64,000 bases of DNA from Gibbula magus (GCA_936450465.1 OW388303.1:6449193-6513192); one strand, 5' to 3'; shown: positions 33,906-46,735, numbered from the stretch's first letter. The notes: generated from the sequence alone by a model not told the origin. Numbers and translations are program-made.

Positions 33906-36900
33906 CACTAATCAAGTGTACCTTTACGTAAACTCTTAAATCTATACCTTATCCTAAGAAACATTACACAAACCATGATAACATACATGTAGTCTCATAT
34001 GGTAGACCTTTTCGTTCTGCCATTCCACACGAAGCCATTCCTTCTGTGAAGGTTAAATAGAGAAGAAGTTTGTCACCAAATGTCTCTTTCATTAGCTCCG
34101 TTGCGTTCTGCCCACACTTGTTCTCCAGCCTGGTCTACATAACGGGAGAATAATTGGATATTATTTGTCTGACGTTCGTCCCTGAGGCCGCACTCTAATT
34201 CCCTTTGACCGCCGACACTACAATATACTTTACAAAATTATCTAAAGTCTAAGAAGACTGGACAATTCGTCTGCCCAAATTTTCAGGAAAGTAGAATGGA
34301 CATTTCGTATGGTCAATTGTACTCTCTGTGATAATAAGGTTGACCTTCCTATTGCTGTGACATATAGATGCACTGTTTGTCTGGTCAAAGTTCCTCTCGT
34401 TTGACCAAATTTTCTTCTATAACATTGAAAATAACCTTTCTTGTAGCCATTTTTTCCCTGAGACAATAAAATAGAATTATGGCTGTCTCAATTTTCTTTG
34501 TGACCAGAAAGTGGACAATGTGTCTGCCAAATTGATCTTCATGACTCATTGGTAGTAGTCGCATTTCTCTTCAGTGTAACAGCATTTATCACTGTCAAGT
34601 TATGTCTTAAAATGTGTGTCTGTCATTTGCCGAAGCACAAATCGATCTGGTAAATTTAGGAATATTGTTCTGATGATGACACAGCAACCGAGTCAAGTAT
34701 TCAGACGTGTATTTTTTTCCTGTAGTTTTTAATATACAGGAAGTATAGTTTCAAAAGTACACACAACTCTGAATGAGCGACAATTCATTTGAGACTGAGT
34801 GAAATTGTAGCCTTTTAAAGAAATAACAAACATAAAAGTTATGCATGTAAGCATTAGTTAACTACAGCTGAGCCTGAGCCTAAAGTATAGAAACTTGACC
34901 TTTCAAGAAACAGCAGCATCCTATTTTGTATAATCAGTCGTGTATTGTAAAGGAGAATAGAGCCTCATTTTCAAATATTCTTTTTCGCGTTTTTTCTTTG
35001 CATTCCAATAATCACTAGACCGGAAATTATCTCCCTTTATTTATGTTTTTTTCTCACTGTGAGGATGGGATTACGTTCATCTTTGTAGCCAGCTGGTTGA
35101 GAGACAGAGAGGATTCAAATATCACCTTGTTGAGCCCTAGGTTCCCGTTTTGTCTTGAGGGTCTAATTATATCAACATTCATACATCTGTACCATTAGAT
35201 GCAGTGTGACGGTTAGTGAATCCTGCTGTGACACGAAGACACTGACTGACTGCTTGCAGTAAAACACTTCTTCACTCTGGAGATTAACCAGGTGGCATTT
35301 TTCTTCAAATCCCGAGGAGCTAAAATGCTAGAACATTTTCAAACCTTTGCAATCTTGAAGATTCAAAAATGAAGAATACGTAATTTTTTTAGGTACATTC
35401 TTTCGGGTTTATTAGAAACATTGCCATGGTTATTCTATTGTTGGTTTGTTGAACGTTCTCGGTTAATGTATGATCGTTAAGTATAAGCTTTTTGTACAAA
35501 TCCAAATAAAAGTAAATTTAAAATGTTAACTCTTCAATAATTTAGCAAGCTTTATGTTTCATGCCAAAGATGTTACATGATTGACTGTTACTGTGCACAT
35601 CGTGTACATCATATACAACATATAATTATGGGCCGATGGCCTACACTTTAGTAATAAAGAATTGAATAAGCATATCCTCTTTATGAGCAACATTGGTTAA
35701 CCCATTGTTGGTTTGATGAACGTTCCTGGTTAATGTATGATCGTCAAGTGTAAGGTCGATGCAATTCCAGCCCTGTGTTCAGCAACATATGATTATACTG
35801 AATGTTCTCTTACGAATATTATACATGTTTTAGCAAAATATCATTCAAGCGCGTTCATGTTCGACGTTTGCTAGCGTACGTATACGTATTGCCATGTTGA
35901 TTAAAACGTGAATTAATGATAATACACAATAACCACATTCTGGACTGAAGTTAGAGGGTTTCCCAAATAACGTATCGTCTTATATAACATAATTTGAATA
36001 TTACCCCTTCGATGCATTAACTTTATTCAAATGTGCGCCCATACATACGTCTTGATCAAATACTTACGTCAATTTCTTCTGAAGCCCCGCCGAGGGACAG
36101 GTCTTGGCGGAATGGCCTTCAGCTCGGACCAACATAAATAACATACTTACAAGATGATATATTTCCTTTGTGGAAATGTGTCTATATGTATTGATTAACT
36201 CTCGGAAGAATGGCAGCTGAGATAATTTGTGAAGGAGACAGATCCCGTCTCCAAATTATCCCATCCAACAGACGCAGACTTATTATATTGTCATTATCAT
36301 GTATGTATAGCGAATGACATGATTGAATAGAGGGGTTATTATGGGAGTTCTGTTGGAGGATGTCTTGTATACTATGGAGAATACATATGCAATTTCAAAT
36401 ATGTCATTGATATTTAGAACCTACATTAAAAAACGTACTTCATCCTTTAGGATTGAGATTTTATGTTAAATAATGTTTTGATGATTAGAATAAGAATAAT
36501 GATCTCGGATCAGGTTTTTGAAATAAGAATAATGATGTTTACACTTCACGTCTCTTTTTCGATGTCAACGAAACAAAATAACTAAACAAAGCTACCCAAA
36601 CCTATTTTTGTTGTGGTGTTATCCACGCATTAGCGACATATCACGGGAAGCAGTAATCAACCAATCCCATAAGACATATTCTTGTTAATTATTGACGATA
36701 TACGAGATGCAAACACAGCTCCAGTGGTAGATGGCTAATCTGGAACTCCTATCGAGAAGGTTTTCACGACTTGAACAGTCATATGATTGGCCTAAGATCA
36801 ATCGTAAATCCATTTGAAGAAGGATTTTTGACCTGTTTATAATCTCTTGAATTAATGTATTTTAGATGTAGAGATTTCCTTACAGTTTCCATTCAAATAT

Positions 36901-37390
36901 TAAAAGTGTAAAGTAAATGCATTGAAATGACTTTCAGTTTTCAAGAGAAAGTGAAATAATTTAAAACTGCGACTGAATTAGCGGCTTTATATTCAGGAAG
37001 GTGTGCATGTCTTGTTTCACCGATAGGACCCGTCATATATCCATATTCATTATCATACATTCTTGTTCAGTTATAATTTTAACCAACCTTATAATCTGTA
37101 TTCTTTTGTTTTCTTTATATTATTAATTAAAAATCATTTGTCGCAATTTGAACAATATATCCTTCAAAACCAACTGCTCAGAAAGCTATCCGTCGTATTT
37201 GACCAACAAGCAAACTTTAAACTGTATAAATAAACCATTCACTGAATATGGTGTACACTACTATAAGCTAGTATAGGTGTAGCAGGTACGGTTTGTTAGT
37301 TCAAATCTCGCCTTCAATAAGGATTAAAGCTTATTGCATATTGTCAGCGTATAAAAGAGTTTTCAGATTTTGCGTACATGTATCTATTGC
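33906..37390. other. Gene-free stretch
   Basis: No gene recognised. A small imperfect hairpin at about 36221-36260 (gataattt...ggagac / gtctccaaattatc) lies in a less AT-rich patch. A sequence at 37261-37310 with agttcaaatctc may be a SINE head relic but is too weak to annotate. Confidence 0.45.
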
Positions 37391-38150
37391 AATGTCATCT
37401 TCATAGAATCGTTTAACTCTCGAGACTTTGAAACGTTTAGAATCGACTGCCTGGGAACGTTTACAGTGAATTATATGGTTATCTGTTTCACGGTTTTAAA
37501 AACTAACTTGACAGTTTCAGAAGATATGTCATTTTCCTATAAGTACGTGGTATCTTTGGGATCCGTTTAAGTTCAGATGACTGGCAAGCGAAACGATTAG
37601 CAGGAAGCGTTTGTGTAAATTTTATATGTATTACTTCAAAAAGTTAGAAACAGTGCATTCCAGATTCAGAAGATATACGCCATATGCATATCAATGCGTT
37701 TTACTTTTTGTGATCCATTTAAGCTCCGGGGACTTCCGGAGAAATCGACCAGGCTCCATTGTCTGGCACTTTTCCAATGGAGAATTTGAAATATTTCATT
37801 TCACAATTTAGCAACAAAATAAGGAAGAGATTCATAACCTACGTCTTTTCATTTCGATGTATTTCATTTTTTAAAACAATAATTGCCGTCCGTTTAAGGG
37901 GCATGCGAGAGAAACGATCAGAATCGATTGCCCTTAAACGTTTGTGAGGAAGAAATTAGTATAACTTATTCATCGTTTTAAAACTAACTTGCAGCTGTAG
38001 AATTATATATAAACCATATTCATTCAGTGTGTTATCTTTCGGAATCAATTTTAGCTCAGTGGATTGGCACGCGAGCTGATCAGATTCGACTGTCTGGAAA
38101 CGTTTGCGATGAATAATTTGGCGTCAACGGACATTTCTAACTGAAATCGG
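37390..38150. repeat. Decayed tandem array, ~150-180-bp units
   Basis: Five units share an atccgtttaagctc-like block followed by gcaagcgaaacgat, cagaatcgactgcctg and aaacgtttgtg, near 37396, 37557, 37707, 37888 and 38038. Each unit also has an A/T-rich half with tttaaaactaacttg. Heavily diverged; open frames across it are not conserved between units. Confidence 0.6.
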
Positions 38151-39470
38151 ACACACCTTTTCAGATTAATTAGATCTGACGTGTTATGCTTTGCTTTCGT
38201 GATTACTGAAATCTAAGAAAAGCAGCCATGAGTGTACGAGCTTTTATCAATTTTCACATCGATTAGCTTGTCCTAGTGTATTTTACTCAACAGTTTCTAT
38301 GGAAACGTAGAGAAAAGTATCCCTGGAATAACACTGGACATAAAACTGTTTTCGAGCAGTGAGGCACGGCGTCTCTGAAAGCGATATTTCCACACGAAGG
38401 TGTAATTACAGGGTTTTTGTGCTTAAAAGCAATCTGCCTTTTTGTGCCTACCGTCACAATTATCTTGTGACATTTGATTTCATAAAATCTGGAGCATTGT
38501 TTTCAGCCAATTGTATGATGCAATATATATGTATTCATCATGTTTCAAATGTTGCAAGTAATTTATTTGCACGAAGCAAATTTTAATGTTCTATTTCCGG
38601 TAAATGAACATTTAGAGCGAATTTGTCAAATCTGACTATGAAAAATCAAGATTGCAAAATGGCAGAATAATTATCAGTATATCTATTCATGACTTTTATG
38701 TATAAGTACTTGTTTCTTTTTCCTATGTAAAAAAAACCCTCACACAGACGCTTTGAATAGAGCCACTCTTTTATTCCAATGCAATTATGAAAAGCCATTG
38801 CTGCTACATTATTCACTTATAGGTATGGATTAAATAATTGATTCTGTACAAAACTATGCTATGAAGACACTTTTCATTCCCATCTTAATATTTTTTAAAT
38901 ATAAACCTTTGTATGATATTGTTATTGACAGGTGTTTTGTAAGAGTAAATGAACTGTTACATGATTATTGTAACCTGGGTGAGTGGGACCGTGCAACAAC
39001 TCTTGCAATCACCGATTGCCTATGACTAATGCACCGATGTCACTATGATGTGGTCGCCAATGAACCTATTAAACTGGCTGTCATAAAGTGTCACTCGGCT
39101 CGTCAGAGAGTGACTATAAATCTGTGACTCATTACGGCACACTATCATTAAAGCTGACCTAGTTCTTATAAAAGTGACAGTACACCGGGCTATTTTTCAC
39201 GGAGGCTTAATTGAGGGGTCTCTCTTATGTGTGTGATAGCGAAATTAACACCAGACGCAATATGTGTCATCCTGAATGTGTTTCATATCATAAAATCGTA
39301 ATTAGATAAACCGGAATATCTCCTCTACTTTGTTTTCCATAAAAAATACTCCACTAGCACTGGTCCTTAAGAGCCTTGCTTAGTTCTATTTATAGCAGCC
39401 AGTGATGCATAGATACATTCTTTCAGTTTTTTAAATGTTAGTTATTACCATGATTTATTACTGTGCTACT
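38151..39470. other. Gene-free stretch with one non-AT-rich patch
   Basis: No gene or repeat recognised. The part at about 38950-39250 is less AT-rich and looks more complex than its neighbours; it could be a conserved non-coding element, without further support. Confidence 0.35.
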
Positions 39471-39668
39471 TAATACTAATAATATAATTTGTATGCTTCT
39501 CATGAGGGTAAAACGGTCCTATGCACCATCGTTGTACCAGTGTCTACCGAGCCTTCAGGCGAGGGATGACACTGGTACACAGATGGTACATGAGACCGTA
39601 TTACCCGAGGGAGAAGTATACAACGTATTTATCTTTCCGTCATGTCAATAAAATTAGTATTATTATAG
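39471..39668. mobile_element. Foldback element (long imperfect hairpin)
   Basis: The left half (taatactaataatataattt, then gagggtaaaacggtcctatg, then ttgtaccagtgtc) is matched by the reverse complement of the right half (gacactggtac, then gagaccgtattaccc, then aaaattagtattatta). The two arms of about 75-95 bases meet in a short centre around 39545-39560. Matches extend to both outer ends, so almost the entire element folds into one hairpin. No ORF. I infer a foldback or MITE-type element. It lies 75 bases left of a candidate start codon and about 300 bases left of a LINE fragment. Confidence 0.65.
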
Positions 39669-39977
39669 GTATTGCGTTTTGACTGCCTATGACTGATCAG
39701 CTGATATCGCTTGAATGACCTTGACCCTAAACGTAAACAAAATGGCGTCCTCCGTCTCGACTGAAAGTCGTATAACGTATTACTGCCAGCTTTTAAATGC
39801 CTTAAAACGAGTTAATGTTAGTTTAATTGAGTGTGCAAGCAATGCAAAATAAGATTTGTTTCCCAACCAAGCAGCAAATAAGGCAAAACTAGTTTGTAAT
39901 TAGTAGACCCGTAGTCAGCTGATCGAACTGGAGGAAGGGAAGTGTAGAGTTGTTAGGTTTGGAGCTTTCAGTTTGTT

Positions 39978-40355
39978 TATTGTTTTAGATTCGGGCCAGG
40001 AGGTCCGAACCTTAAGAACAGTGCCTAACACTTAAAAGGTACTTTGGTTATTTTGAGGGTTTAAGATAAGATATATGTTTTGTGTAGGGATGGTGTGTTT
40101 CTGCCTGTGGGCAGTTAGGGCACACAGGGGATGTTTTTATTTTTGTTTTGTGGAGATGAGAGTTTAGTTTTGTATGCCCCGATTGGAGCTTAATTATTGC
40201 CCTATCTGTGTTTTTATATTTGGAGTTGATGTTTTGTTTGCCTAGGGGCATGCGCCTTAGTGGAGTTTGCATATTGCTGTTGCCATGCGTGTTTTACATA
40301 AGATTTTGAAAGGCTGTTTGCCTCTTGTTTCGAATGGCAGAAAGGTAGAAATTTT
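39978..40355 (-). pseudogene. 3' fragment of the same LINE family (RNase H end to stop)
   Basis: Read on the minus strand it matches the end of the LINE at 14281-14754: the attcgaaacaagaggcaaa block, the stretch encoding DRAIIKLQSGHTKLN, the CCHC-finger start CPNCPQAE, and the end cccgaatctaaaac. An internal deletion of about 70-80 bases removes the second half of the finger, and frameshifts break the frame after the PQAE block. It is 5'-truncated much further than the 11.5-kb copy and more diverged, so it is an older insertion. The 3' boundary, somewhere in 39880-39978, is unclear. Confidence 0.8.
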
Positions 40356-40429
40356 GAAATTTGAAGTTAACGTGAAAGTATTGTCTTATAAGCATTACCT
40401 ATGTGACATGTCTGTCAGAACCATTGTTT

Positions 40430-40770
40430 CCGCTATCTGCCATCCCGAAAGTAGCAAGACGTCCTTCAAGAGAGCAGTCCTGAGCCGGGGTTGTCTGCTG
40501 GAGATAGTCATCTACATTACCAAGCTGCTGCTTCACGCTTGACAACTAATCGTCTTGGCTCTCTGATAGAACACGGCTCTATCCGTGTTGACACATATTG
40601 CCTCACTAAGCAGCTTGTTCAAATGTCCATTAATACAATGTTATGACATGCTGATAATAGCTCGGACACGATGAAGTTTAAATCCTGATTGAACGCTCTT
40701 CATGGGGCGGAAGGTTTTGAAACGAAGACAGAAAACGGACGGGAATAATTTGTGACGATGTTCAAGATGT
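40430..40770 (+). repeat. Dispersed repeat family X, copy 1
   Basis: Matches 53340-53600 closely and 47650-47890 and 53650-53800 more weakly. Landmarks: attaccaagctgc, cttgacaactaatcgtcttg, gctctctgatagaacac, tccgtgttgacaca, caatgttatgacatgctgat and gaacgctcttcatggg. No coding frame is conserved between copies. Class unknown. Confidence 0.65.
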
Positions 40771-41361
40771 TAGAAATTATGTTCACCAAATGAGGCGACC
40801 ATTCAGCAAAATTTAATATTACATATGTTTTTCATTTCTATTTGTCTGTTGGTGCATAAGTCAGGTAAAACATGTCCCTTATATCATGGGTTGTGATATC
40901 TGAAGTACTGGTGAGGGAACATCGCATTTTATTAACGTATTCCAGCAACTGCTTTGAACGCTGTTCACAAACCATTAATTTCACTGAAATAATGAAAGGA
41001 TACAAAATCAGATATTTCGTGACAAAAGGAATTCGCAAAGAAACATTCCATTACAAAAAAAGTTCTCTGTTTTATATCGTGTTTATCAATCATCATTGAA
41101 GAAAAATCGGAAAACACAACACGAAAGGTTGTTTAGATTAATGTGAAGTTTTTCCAACTTTTATCACAGTATCAATTTCCTCTTAATCTCCCCTTTAAAT
41201 CCTCTTCAGTGTGAGCGAATGCACAGCTTCCCCAACTGGAAATACTTGTCAATCACACAGAGCCCAAGCTTAGCGCGATTCCAACTCTTTGCATCCAATC
41301 AGACACGTCCCTGCCAAGGCTGAAGGGTCTGAATACCGATTCTGGTCGACGATAGAAAGGA
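40771..41361. other. Gene-free stretch
   Basis: No gene recognised; two overlapping opposite-strand frames at 40838-41099 mirror each other. Confidence 0.45.
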
Positions 41362-41670
41362 TAGTTCGCATAGTGACAGATACATAAAGTTGTCCGCAGA
41401 GTGAAAGATATTTAAAATAGTTCGCATAGTGATATATATATAAAGTAGTTCGCATAGTGACAGATATATAAAGTAGTTCGCATAGTGACAGATATATAAA
41501 GTAGTTCGCATAGTGATATATATATAAAGTAGTTCGCATAGTGACAGATATATAAAGTAGTTCGCATAGTGAAAGATATATAAACTACTTCGCTTAGTGA
41601 CAGATATATAAAATAGTTCGCATGGTGACATATATATAAAGTAGTTCGCATAGTGACAAATATATAAAGA
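41362..41670. repeat. 28-bp minisatellite, 11 copies
   Basis: Unit tagttcgcatagtgacagat followed by atataaag, repeated about 11 times with few substitutions (gacaga/gatata alternatives). Period measured from 41418 to 41446. Because 28 is not a multiple of 3, all frames are sampled, and minus-strand frames of up to 130 codons open across it (LCELLYISVTMRTTLYI type). These are artefacts of the array. Confidence 0.9.
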
Positions 41671-42900
41671 AGTTCCATTGACATGTGCCACTTAAAAGTA
41701 ACTAGTGTCCAAAGGAAATGACGCCAACCTTCTCGAAATATTTCATTGAGTGAATTTGTTCGTAAGATGCCCCTGTGATGGTAAGGGTTTGATTACAATG
41801 AGGTTTTGTAAACACGCTGTTGATAGAATGACATTATATAAAAAAAATATTATATCAGTCTGTATTGCGTTGTATGACTTCGGTGTTCGTTCATGGTATC
41901 GTTTCTTTTTAGACAATAATTGATACCATGGAGTCGTCGGTGATTGAGGTGAGGTGATTGGGGTTTAACGCGGCTTTCAAGAGTACTTTACTTATATCAC
42001 GGCTGCTAGTACTATTGCATGGAGAAAGATCGCAACATCATTGTTGCTAAGCATTGTTGTGAAACCTGCGAGCATTAGTTGGAGCTAGTAAACCATGGGT
42101 ACGTCGCTGATTGATGGGAGTCAGTGATATACCTGGTGTCTTGTTTCATGCAGGAAGTGCGCGTTTGTCGTGAACCATGCCAACCGTTTAAGTTTATTGA
42201 GTATTCATGGCTAGATTACCATCCTTTTGTAGTGCATTCTTCAAGAGCTCTGAACGATGTAAATAAGGGCAAACTTTCTCAAATGCCATTTGTTGTAAAG
42301 ACATAAGCACAGTAAATTGAGCTTAATTCATTATAGTTCGCATATTGTTTAAACCTGTTTACCACTTGTTTCACCGTTTAGACTTGTGTCTCGACTCAAA
42401 CAAGGTAAATAACCTTATATCATAGTATTACTTATTTTGAAACATATATCCAGCAATGTAGTACTATGAAATGTATTTATACAGTCATAACAACAGATTT
42501 ACATAACTAGGATAAAACATAGCTTTTCAGTATAAGGTGGTGAAAACAAGCCGTATGTCTTATACATAAATCAGAGTTTATATCGACAAGTGTGCACATC
42601 GTTATTCGTAACTTGTCCAAACAGGTACCGTAGTAGAATCAAGAATATCTCTGTCATCCATGTTTACTCCTCGGACAATCCCAATAAACCTTCAGTCAAT
42701 ATAGTCTCGACGTTCCGGCACGAAGTGTGTGTTTAGCAGACGAGGGACAAGGGAAGGGACTAACCATATCGATTAGCTCTTTTATGGAAAGAATACACAT
42801 CCGAATCTGTTTGGTTCCACAAAATGGCACATGAAAATGAATAAGGTATAGACTCCTAGAAACTACGTACATTTTGAGGGAAACCGTAATTTACGTTAGG
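41671..42900. other. Gene-free AT-rich stretch
   Basis: No gene, RNA or repeat recognised. Confidence 0.5.
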
Positions 42901-42901
42901 A

Positions 42902-43066
42902 TTCGTATGACCCACAAGACATATATGTTAAGGAACATTATTTCCCATGTTACAGGTTCGTATGACCCACAAGACATATATGTTAAGGAACATTATTCCC
43001 CATGCTACAGGTTCGTATGACCCACAAGACATATATGTTAAGGAACATTATTCCCCATGCTACAGG
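42902..43066. repeat. Three-copy 55-bp tandem repeat
   Basis: Units start at 42902, 42957 and 43012 with ttcgtatgacccacaagaca and end in a ccccatgctacagg-like sequence. The copies are nearly identical. The length equals that of the large array at 54.4 kb but the sequences are unrelated. Confidence 0.9.
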
Positions 43067-44085
43067 TTAGTATGAACATTGGTATTTATTTATATTGCCT
43101 CAGCTATGCAGAGATTTGTGAATCATGTGACAATATGTTATTATGTTTATGAAAACAAAACTGGAATGTGTTCAGGTACCACAAGTGGCACATGAAGACG
43201 TAAATGTTGCCTTAATGTGTGATCATGATTGATATTTAGTTATAACAAACATAGTATGAACTGTTTTGGTTCAGCTCATTAACACCGTGACGTATATGGA
43301 ATTCAGAGCTCTCTTGTGTTTAGATAGCAGTATCATACATTTACGACGAGTGTAGCTGTAAGGGAGTTTTAAGTTCCTGGAATATACATTAGCTAAATGA
43401 AGACAACTAAACTTATAACATTTTCAAATATACAGATAACGATATGGATAATGATCTAGCAATTAAATCACAAAAGTCGAATCCTTTTGGTGCCACAACA
43501 AATCCGATATGAGATTAAAGTGAATTGAAACCAGTATGTCATAAAGACCAAATACAACAGTGCTAAATCAATGGGATGTTGGCATGTAAAGTTATACTCT
43601 AACGATAAATCACGACTCCCATCAAGACTTGAGATGAAGTTTTAATCTTCTTGCTTCCATTCACATATAATGATCACCTATCTAGTCCAGATTTTCGAAC
43701 CTCCCATGGTACTAGGATAGTCGTCAGTACAGCAGTACATTACAGTGTTTTAGCGCTAACAGAGTTACAATAAAGGTATATATAGATAATCGTTAAATTT
43801 CTCAATGTCTGCTGTACAATTAACTTTGATTCTATGTCAGAAAATTGAGACAGTGGCAAAACGTTCAATGACTGAAACATCCACTTTCGCTCTTTTTGTT
43901 TTTAGAATCCTAGCATTTTCTGTATGAGTCAAGTTTGTGTTAATATATACCGTCTTTCATCGGTATATGTCCCTGTGATACTAAGTTAGAAAGATAAGGG
44001 AAAGGGAACTTTCAATATCGATTACACAGCTCCTTAAATCATTGTTAACTGCCATTAAGTACTCGTACGTTATATTCTGCAAAGA
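43067..44085. other. Gene-free AT-rich stretch
   Basis: Nothing recognisable. Confidence 0.5.
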
Positions 44086-44087
44086 AC

Positions 44088-44300
44088 TTAGGTCTAAGAA
44101 AAGAAGTGTTTGAACTTTCAACATCCATCGCAGAGTTTATCAAAGACATTGGTTAAACTGCCAACAATTTACTCTTTGGTTAATTCTGCGAGCTAGATAA
44201 GACAAAGAAAACAAGTGTTTGAACTTTCAACATCCAACGCAAGTTCCTCAAAGCCAGTGATTAAACTGCCAGCACTTGACTCGAAAGTGATGCTCTAATT
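44088..44300. repeat. Tandem duplication, ~110 bp
   Basis: The block gtgtttgaactttcaacatc with flanks occurs at 44106 and 44216. Shared elements include aaactgccaacaatttactc/aaactgccagcacttgactc and ctcaaagcca/tcaaagacat. Two copies, moderately diverged. Confidence 0.65.
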
Positions 44301-46245
44301 AAAGATGGAGACTAGTCCAAATACTCTCATCAAGTCTCCAAAGTTGCTAATCTGGTCTTTACTCTCATCAAGCCTATAGAAGGTGTTAACTTCGTCTTGC
44401 CAAGCTTCAACTGTTGAGTGTTGCACGTACAGATGTAGTCACCCTCTCGCTCTCTCCCAGACGCTCTTTATTGGAAGTCAATTTCCAACATCACCCCAGT
44501 TTTGGGTGCAATCAGACAAGTTAGTGCCGTACTTGGAAACATCTATTCGTCGACGTTATCGGAACCACTTTGGGCTATTTGTCCACTGGGTCAGTCAAAG
44601 AATTCCGGAATCCCAGACTATGGAAATTGAATCTGTTTCTTGTAATTACAGCTTATCAAATGACTTCCTTCTGGTGCCATGCCAGAAATCTTTAAGTAGC
44701 TTCCAAGACAGCCCTCTCTCGTCTACCATTTTTGAGATTGGTAATTGAGATTGTGTTGCCTACACGACGGAAGGACATGATAAAGCCGTCCTAGCGTGCC
44801 CTTTAACAAGCTAACAATGTGTTTTAGGACTGTCTGGCTCCTCTTCGAGTGATGCTGCACTTTGATTAGGGATGGTTCATTTCAAGGCTTGGAGTCAATT
44901 GTGGAACCTGAAGCATATTTTCAATTAGTGGTTTATGTTCGTTGGTCTGAGCATCAAAAGGAACTAGCATACGCAGGGGGACATCTTTTGTGTTGAAATA
45001 AACATCCATATAGAGAAGAAGAACCTGTTCGTTGACGAATGAATGTCATCATTTCTAATTTCCATTCAAAATGGTATTCTGTTACTGTGGCTTGTAATAA
45101 TTAACTTTTAAACCACATTTGTTGATGCATATAATAACTTTCTAGACCTAAGTGTTTATAGTCTAAATATTCCCAATTTGCTCTATTAAACCTTCTAAAT
45201 GTTATATCAGACTTAAGAGGTCGAATGAGGGCATTTCAATCTTTTGCAAAAAGGTTAATTATCTGTTCTTTCTTAATTTGTCATGATTTAATTGAATGAT
45301 TTTTCAGAATGTGAGCCAAGATACTCACATTAAAAACCGTTGTGATGCTTGAATCTTTCTGAATCTTCTGTCAAGATTGGCACATTCAAAACTGTGAGGA
45401 TATGTTTCATGGATATGAGTCAAGATGGACACAGTTATCCAACATTCCTTTGATGTGTTGAAGGAAATTCATAAATGCTGAGTCGATATGAATACATTTC
45501 AAACTATGTAATTTTTTTCAACATTGTTCGTTTTTTTTCAACTAAAATTACTAAAAGTCAACAAAACAGAAGACAGCTGGAAACTCCCTTTGGACGGCGT
45601 CTGGAATATTGGTCGATATCTACTCACCAAAAGGGCTTTGTTTTCCTGAAGATTGATGCGTCTATTGATCTCATCTTATTTCTGCTCCGTTTACACAAGG
45701 AAGAGTTGGGCCATTTTTGGATTGTCATCAGATATTTTAATTTGGTAAAACTCGTTGGCAAATTTTATGAATTTCTCAAATGCTGGGATATACCTGTATA
45801 AACTTAATTCGTCTCTTTGATTGAATGAAGTTTATCGTTTTTGCTCAATTAATACTTTGCCCTTCGTCAAATATTACTGAAAAGGGTTCAACATTTACCA
45901 AAAACTACTTCAGCAAATCAAAGAGACTTCCTAATAGACCTGCAACTGAAGCAGCAACCTTAACGAGATGCCATCTTCTCCATCAGCTCCCGACTTCTCT
46001 TCCAAGTCAGAACTCGCACCTGTTTCCATCACTGGCTAATTCAAGCCTTGGTCAATTCATAACTTTGTTTGTAATTGTTAGCGGCATACTATGAAGTTAA
46101 GGTGCAGCGCGCTAACGTAGCACAGAACAGTAACAAGCTAATGCAAGGCTTAAAATAGCTAGCTGTAAAGACTGGCGTGAGCTATTAATTGTTTGGGTTT
46201 AACTGCCATCACATAGATGTAGTAATAATGTTATTATGTTATATG
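44301..46245. other. Gene-free stretch
   Basis: The open frame of 121 codons at 44383-44748 and that of 108 codons at 45475-45801 have no recognisable domain, no splice-bounded structure and no repeat in the window. A weak short-period repeat (gaatgtgagccaagatactc near 45307 and related blocks to 45440) is present. Confidence 0.4.
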
Positions 46246-46249
46246 TTAG

Positions 46250-46735
46250 GTTATGTTAAAAGTGGAGATATTTCTGATGTGTCATTACTATAGGTTAGCG
46301 TGTCACAGATATGTAAATACCAATGTTGCTTTTCTTAATGGAATCGCGGAAACACTGTACACTATTCTATTAGGAAATTAATTTATTCTCCTGTCAAATT
46401 AAACAACCTGGGGCCATTTGTCCTTATACACTTCCGGTTTTCGTATGGACAAGTAAACAATGGGTCAACGTTCTATCTATTTGTGCCATGAAGCAGTACA
46501 GTGACTGCCAGAAGAAACCCTTGATAATCTCCCTTCATGTTTACATGTTTAAGCAAACAAACTGTGGGTCGGAATTGTTTCTACCCTAACCTCGTGCTTC
46601 CAAGAAGCTGTGTAGTATAACTACCAGAAGACTCTATTCCGTGAGATCATGTCTCATATTCCGCCCCTTCATCGATTGTCATTGGAGGAATTACTGTTTT
46701 GATAAGGGATGTTCAAAAGGTGAAATGAGATCCAT
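46250..46735. repeat. Dispersed repeat family Y, copy 1
   Basis: Shares with 57770-58130 the ordered landmarks ttctgatgtgtcattacta, cttaatggaatcg, aatttattctcctgtcaaat, acttccgg, and, further on, catattcc, attgtcat and gaatgagatccat. A third copy lies at 58470-58620. Class unknown. Confidence 0.6.

Noticed and set aside
41270..41691. Three overlapping minus-strand frames with repeated LCELLYI/TMRTTLYI blocks, resembling a repeat protein
   Set aside because: They are the three frames of the 28-bp minisatellite; the same peptide appears in each frame shift, so openness comes from the unit lacking stops.
44383..44748. 121-codon open frame
   Set aside because: No recognisable motif; no repeated or spliced structure; length is within what chance gives in 64 kb.
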